Assembly (NCBI GenBank): GCA_017853275.1 | Contig: JAFMJV010000002.1 | Coordinates: 1-36,887, forward strand | Source of the DNA: Chloroflexota bacterium | Lineage (GTDB): Bacteria > Chloroflexota > Limnocylindria > Limnocylindrales > CSP1-4 | Direction: 5' to 3' | DNA: 36,887 nucleotides | Part shown: positions 33,878-36,887 of the stretch, piece by piece | Position numbering within the stretch: position 1 is the stretch's first letter | How the letters are laid out: each line of letters begins with the position of its first letter | The notes under the pieces: generated by a model | Told to the model about the DNA's origin: nothing | Databases searched by the model: none | The model's input: the letters and a program-made list of their open reading frames with translations, nothing else | Made by a program: the position numbers and the translations under genes

Positions 33878-34491
33878 CGGTCGCCGTCGGCATCCTCGGG
33901 CCCCGGAGCGCAGCGCTCCTCGCTTCCGCCTCCGGCCTCCCGGCCGTGCGGCGGATCGCGGATGCCGCATGGGCCGGCGGCGCGATCCCGATCCTCGTCC
34001 CTGTGGGCGACGGCACCGGAGCGATCGCCGCAGCCCTCGCCGGCTCGGAGGCTTCCGTCGTCACCGCCGGACGGACGCTCGGCAGCCTCGAGCGCGCGGC
34101 GAGGAAGACGGTCCGCGGCACGAGCGCGCTCATCCTCTGGCCCGCGGCATTCCCCTGGATCGATGCGGAGACGGTGACGATGCTCATCCAGGCGCACGGA
34201 CGCGACCCCCGGGCGATCCACCGCCCTTCCTGGGAGGAGGCGCCCGGGTGGCCGGTCCTCGTCCCCGTGGGGATGCCGGAGCTGGCGGCTCTCCCGCTCG
34301 ACCCGGAGCGTCTGCTTGCCGCCCTCGCGGACCACCCGGTCCGCCTGCACCCGCTCGGCGATCCCGGCGTCCTCCATGGACCGGGACGTGGACCCGAGAC
34401 GCTGCCCACCTATCGTGGCCCGGAGCGACCGCTCGAGGATCCCCCGGAGTGGGGATCCCTCGCCGGAGAGCACAGCGCCACGGACCGTTGA
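33874..34491 (+). CDS. Degenerate MobA/MocA-like nucleotidyltransferase-fold protein
   Basis: 205 residues. The order of elements recalls the MobA/MocA (NTP_transf_3) fold: GLPAVRRIADAAWAGGAIPILVPVGDG corresponds to the segment after the substrate loop, ALILWPAAFPWIDAETVTMLIQAH to the Asp-containing strand and helix, and HRPSWEEAPGWPVLVP to the acceptor region. The diagnostic LAAGxSxRMG loop is absent, and the metal-binding Asp position reads PAAFP. It is probably not a normal nucleotidyltransferase. The assignment is inference from pattern only. The GTG start overlaps the previous stop. Confidence 0.6.
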   Translation: MTVAVGILGPRSAALLASASGLPAVRRIADAAWAGGAIPILVPVGDGTGAIAAALAGSEASVVTAGRTLGSLERAARKTVRGTSALILWPAAFPWIDAETVTMLIQAHGRDPRAIHRPSWEEAPGWPVLVPVGMPELAALPLDPERLLAALADHPVRLHPLGDPGVLHGPGRGPETLPTYRGPERPLEDPPEWGSLAGEHSATDR

Positions 34492-34508
34492 CGCCGGAAA
34501 GGAGCCCG

Positions 34509-35540
34509 ATGCACCCCCGTCGCCCGTTCAGCCTCTCTGCCGCCGCGCTCGTCCTTGCCTGCGTGGCCCTTCCCGGATCCGCCGCTGCCGCAAGCCCGGT
34601 CCTCGATGACGTGCGCGAACGGGGCATCCTGCGGTGCGGGATCCACCCCGGGCTCCCCGGCTTCAGCGCGGAGGGGGCGGACGGTCGCCGGACGGGCTTC
34701 GATGTCGATATCTGCCGTGCCGTCGCCGCGGCCGTCCTCGGCGATGCGGAGAAGGTGGAGCTGATCCCCCTCGACGCCGCGGAGCGCGAGGCAGCGCTCG
34801 CGGAGGGGCGCATCGACCTCCTCAGCCGGAACACGACCTGGACCTTCTCGCGGGAGCTCGCCTGGGGAGCGTTCGGGCCGGTCGTCTTCCAGGACGGACA
34901 GGCCTTCCTCCTTCCCGTCGCCGACCCGGCCACCACGCTCATCGACCTGGACGACCACCGGGTCTGCGTCCTGGATGCCACCACGAGCCGCGAGACGCTC
35001 GAGCGGAGCGCGTTCGCAGCGGGGCTCACGATCGAGGTCATCGCGCTCGCCGACATCGCGAGCGAGGTGGAGACCTACCTCGCGGGCGGCTGCGATGCGA
35101 TCACGAGCGACCGCTCCCAGCTCGCCGCGATCCGGTCCGAGCTCCCCGACCCGGGCGCGCACCGGGTGACGGATGCGATCCTCAGCCGGGAACCGCTCGC
35201 GCCGGTCGTCCCGCTCGGCGACGAGCGCTGGGCGACCGTCGTCCGCTGGGCGATCCACGGCCTGATCCTCGCGGAGGCAGCCGGCATCGGCGCCGCCGAC
35301 ATCGCGGACGCGGCGGCGATCGCCGACCCGCAGACGCGCCTCCTCCTCGGCCTCGAGCCGGGGCCGGCGGGGGCCGCCGGGCTGCCGGACGACTGGATCG
35401 CGCGGATGATCGCCCAGGTGGGGAGCTACGCCGAGATCTGGGACCGGAACCTCGGTCCGGAGACGCCGCTCGGCCTGGAGCGCGGGATCAACGCCCTGTG
35501 GACGGAGGGCGGGCTCCTGGACGCGCCGCCCTACCGCTAG
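34509..35540 (+). CDS. Periplasmic amino-acid-binding protein (AapJ-like)
   Basis: 343 residues. A signal peptide is clear: basic MHPRR, a hydrophobic stretch (9-22) and an Ala-rich cleavage site near residue 28. The mature protein has the general L-amino-acid-binder pattern: RGILRCGIHPGLPGFS, GFDVDICRAVAAAVLGDAEKVELIPL and the signature LLSRNTTWTFSRE (104-116). The N-terminus has no lipobox Cys, so it is not obviously a lipoprotein, which is unusual for a single-membrane cell. The permease and ATPase genes (aapQMP type) are not in the window, so it may be a stand-alone binder or served by a distant transporter. AGGAG lies four bases before the ATG. Confidence 0.9.
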   Translation: MHPRRPFSLSAAALVLACVALPGSAAAASPVLDDVRERGILRCGIHPGLPGFSAEGADGRRTGFDVDICRAVAAAVLGDAEKVELIPLDAAEREAALAEGRIDLLSRNTTWTFSRELAWGAFGPVVFQDGQAFLLPVADPATTLIDLDDHRVCVLDATTSRETLERSAFAAGLTIEVIALADIASEVETYLAGGCDAITSDRSQLAAIRSELPDPGAHRVTDAILSREPLAPVVPLGDERWATVVRWAIHGLILAEAAGIGAADIADAAAIADPQTRLLLGLEPGPAGAAGLPDDWIARMIAQVGSYAEIWDRNLGPETPLGLERGINALWTEGGLLDAPPYR

Positions 35541-35552
35541 GGGGCGCGGGAG

Positions 35553-36887
35553 TCAGCCCTTCGCCGGACGCGGCGCGAGCGCGAGGCCCAGCTCCGCGAG
35601 CTGGGCGGGCTCCACGGGTGACGGCGCGTCGAGCATGAGGTCCGAGCCCGACGAGGTCTTGGGGAAGGCCATGACCTCCCGGATGTTCGTCTGGTCGGTG
35701 AGGAGGGCGGCCCAGCGGTCCACCCCGAGCGCGATGCCTCCGTGCGGCGGCGCCCCGAACTCGAAGGCCTCGAGGATCCCGCTGAACTTCGCCTCCTGCT
35801 GCTCGGGCGAGTGGCCCATGAGCGCGAACGAGCGGGAGAGCTTCTCCCGCGTGTGGAAGCGGATCGAGCCGCCACCGAGCTCCCAGCCATTGAGGGCGAG
35901 GTCGTACTGGAGCGCGCGCGCCCTCCCCGCCGGGTCCTCGGGGCTCGGGCGGTAGGGATCGCCCGAGACGGTCTCGAGGAGGACCTCGTCCTCGGCCATC
36001 ACCCCCGAGAAGGGGTTGTGGGTCGCATCCCAGCGCTTGTTCTCCTCGTCCCACTGGTACATCGGGAACTGGTGGACCCAGACGTAGGCGAGGACCCGGG
36101 GATCGGCGAGCCGGAGCCGGCCGCCGAGCTCCACGCGAAGCTTGCCGAGCGCCTCCTGGGCGTGGATGTCGCGGTCCGCCACGATGAGCGCGAGGTCGCC
36201 CGCGCCCGCACCGGCCGCCGCCGCGATCGCGGCCGCCCGCTCCTCGCCGACCGCCTTCACGATCGAGCCGCGGATCCCGCCCTCGGCGCCCGGGCCGGGC
36301 AGGGCGATCCAGACGAGGCCCTTGGCGCCCGCCTTCTTCGCCAGCTCCGTGAGCTCATCGATCTCCTTGCGCGTGGCCGCTGCCATCCCCGGCGCGGCGA
36401 GCCCGACGACCCGACCACCGGCGGCGAGCGCCTCATCGAAGATCCCGAAGCCCGCCCCGCGGACGGCATCGGCAAGGTCGTGGAGCTCCATCCCGAAGCG
36501 CAGGTCCGGCTTGTCGATCCCGTAGCGGTCGATCGCCTCGCGCCAGGTGAGGACGGGGAAGGGCAGCTGGAGGATCGGCCGCTCCGGCGCGACCGCACCG
36601 GAGACCGCGATCGCCATCTCCTCCACCCAGGCCATGACGTCCGGCTCGGCCACGAAGCTCATCTCCAGGTCGAGCTGGGTGAACTCCGGCTGGCGGTCCC
36701 CGCGCAGGTCCTCGTCCCGGAAGCAGCGCGCGATCTGGAAGTAGCGGTCCATCCCCGCGACCATGAGGAGCTGCTTCATCTGCTGCGGGCTCTGGGGGAG
36801 CGCGTAGACGTTCCCCGGCTGGAGGCGGGACGGGACGATGAAGTCCCGCGCGCCCTCCGGCGTGGACTTGATGAGGAGGGGCGTCTC
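35553..36887 (-). CDS. aspS: Aspartyl-tRNA synthetase, bacterial type, C-terminal part
   Basis: The frame is open to the window end; 444 residues of a protein usually near 590 are visible, so the N-terminal anticodon-binding OB-fold is missing. Class II motif 2 (FQIARCFRDEDLRGDRQPEFTQLDLEMSF), the bacterial GAD insertion domain, and motif 3 (GGIALGVDRWAALL) followed by IREVMAFPKTSSGSDLMLDAPSP are present, all typical of bacterial AspRS. The discriminating or non-discriminating type cannot be judged without the N-terminal part. It converges with the binding-protein gene; only 12 bases separate the stops and no terminator is visible. Confidence 0.95.
   Translation of the reverse strand, partial: ETPLLIKSTPEGARDFIVPSRLQPGNVYALPQSPQQMKQLLMVAGMDRYFQIARCFRDEDLRGDRQPEFTQLDLEMSFVAEPDVMAWVEEMAIAVSGAVAPERPILQLPFPVLTWREAIDRYGIDKPDLRFGMELHDLADAVRGAGFGIFDEALAAGGRVVGLAAPGMAAATRKEIDELTELAKKAGAKGLVWIALPGPGAEGGIRGSIVKAVGEERAAAIAAAAGAGAGDLALIVADRDIHAQEALGKLRVELGGRLRLADPRVLAYVWVHQFPMYQWDEENKRWDATHNPFSGVMAEDEVLLETVSGDPYRPSPEDPAGRARALQYDLALNGWELGGGSIRFHTREKLSRSFALMGHSPEQQEAKFSGILEAFEFGAPPHGGIALGVDRWAALLTDQTNIREVMAFPKTSSGSDLMLDAPSPVEPAQLAELGLALAPRPAKG

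Overview
This window is a GC-rich bacterial chromosome segment of about 36.9 kb that is almost all coding. No stretch over 300 bases lacks a gene, and the longest non-coding gap is 129 bases, before dxs. It looks like a Chloroflexota chromosome, perhaps from an Ellin6529/Limnocylindria-like lineage. That placement is inference. It rests on the composition, frequent GTG starts, the Gram-positive-style gene orders (scpA-scpB-rluB-cmk-plsC-ispH-der; xseA-xseB-dxs-tlyA-nadK-recN; cysteine desulfurase-mnmA-alaS; ruvX-mltG), and a baseplate-J-like protein beside an FtsA-like ATPase. No insertion sequence, prophage, CRISPR array or plasmid function was seen.

Layout. (1) Positions 1-750, plus strand: the C-terminal part of a repetitive beta-propeller protein with an exact 58-residue period. 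(2) 778-1756, minus strand: a short-chain dehydrogenase, then a self-contained tRNA-Pro(GGG) unit with its own -10 element and hairpin terminator. (3) 1797-32812, minus strand: 28 consecutive protein genes, transcribed from typA down to der. Most junctions are 4- or 8-base stop/start overlaps or gaps under 40 bases. (4) 32927-35540, plus strand, diverging from typA: a membrane protein with a Pro-rich tail, a degenerate MobA-like nucleotidyltransferase-fold protein, and a periplasmic amino-acid-binding protein. (5) 35553-36887, minus strand: aspS, cut off by the window end.

The large array groups by function. Translation and tRNA modification: typA, cysteine desulfurase, mnmA, alaS, efp, tlyA, rluB, der. 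Chromosome maintenance: recN, a Xer recombinase, scpA, scpB, xseA, xseB, ruvX. Isoprenoid precursors: dxs and ispH, two steps of the MEP pathway. Envelope and lipids: mltG, plsC, a site-2-type protease, a PH/SHOCT membrane protein. Nucleotides and cofactors: cmk, nadK.

The points most worth following are: an FtsA-like ATPase paired with a membrane-anchored baseplate-J-like protein, inserted between alaS and ruvX-mltG; an in-frame RluB-Cmk fusion; a tlyA gene whose only plausible start is a CTG within a CTGA overlap; a leader hairpin that would cover the typA ribosome-binding site; and several genes whose -10-like element sits 6-7 bases before the start codon, which suggests leaderless mRNAs.
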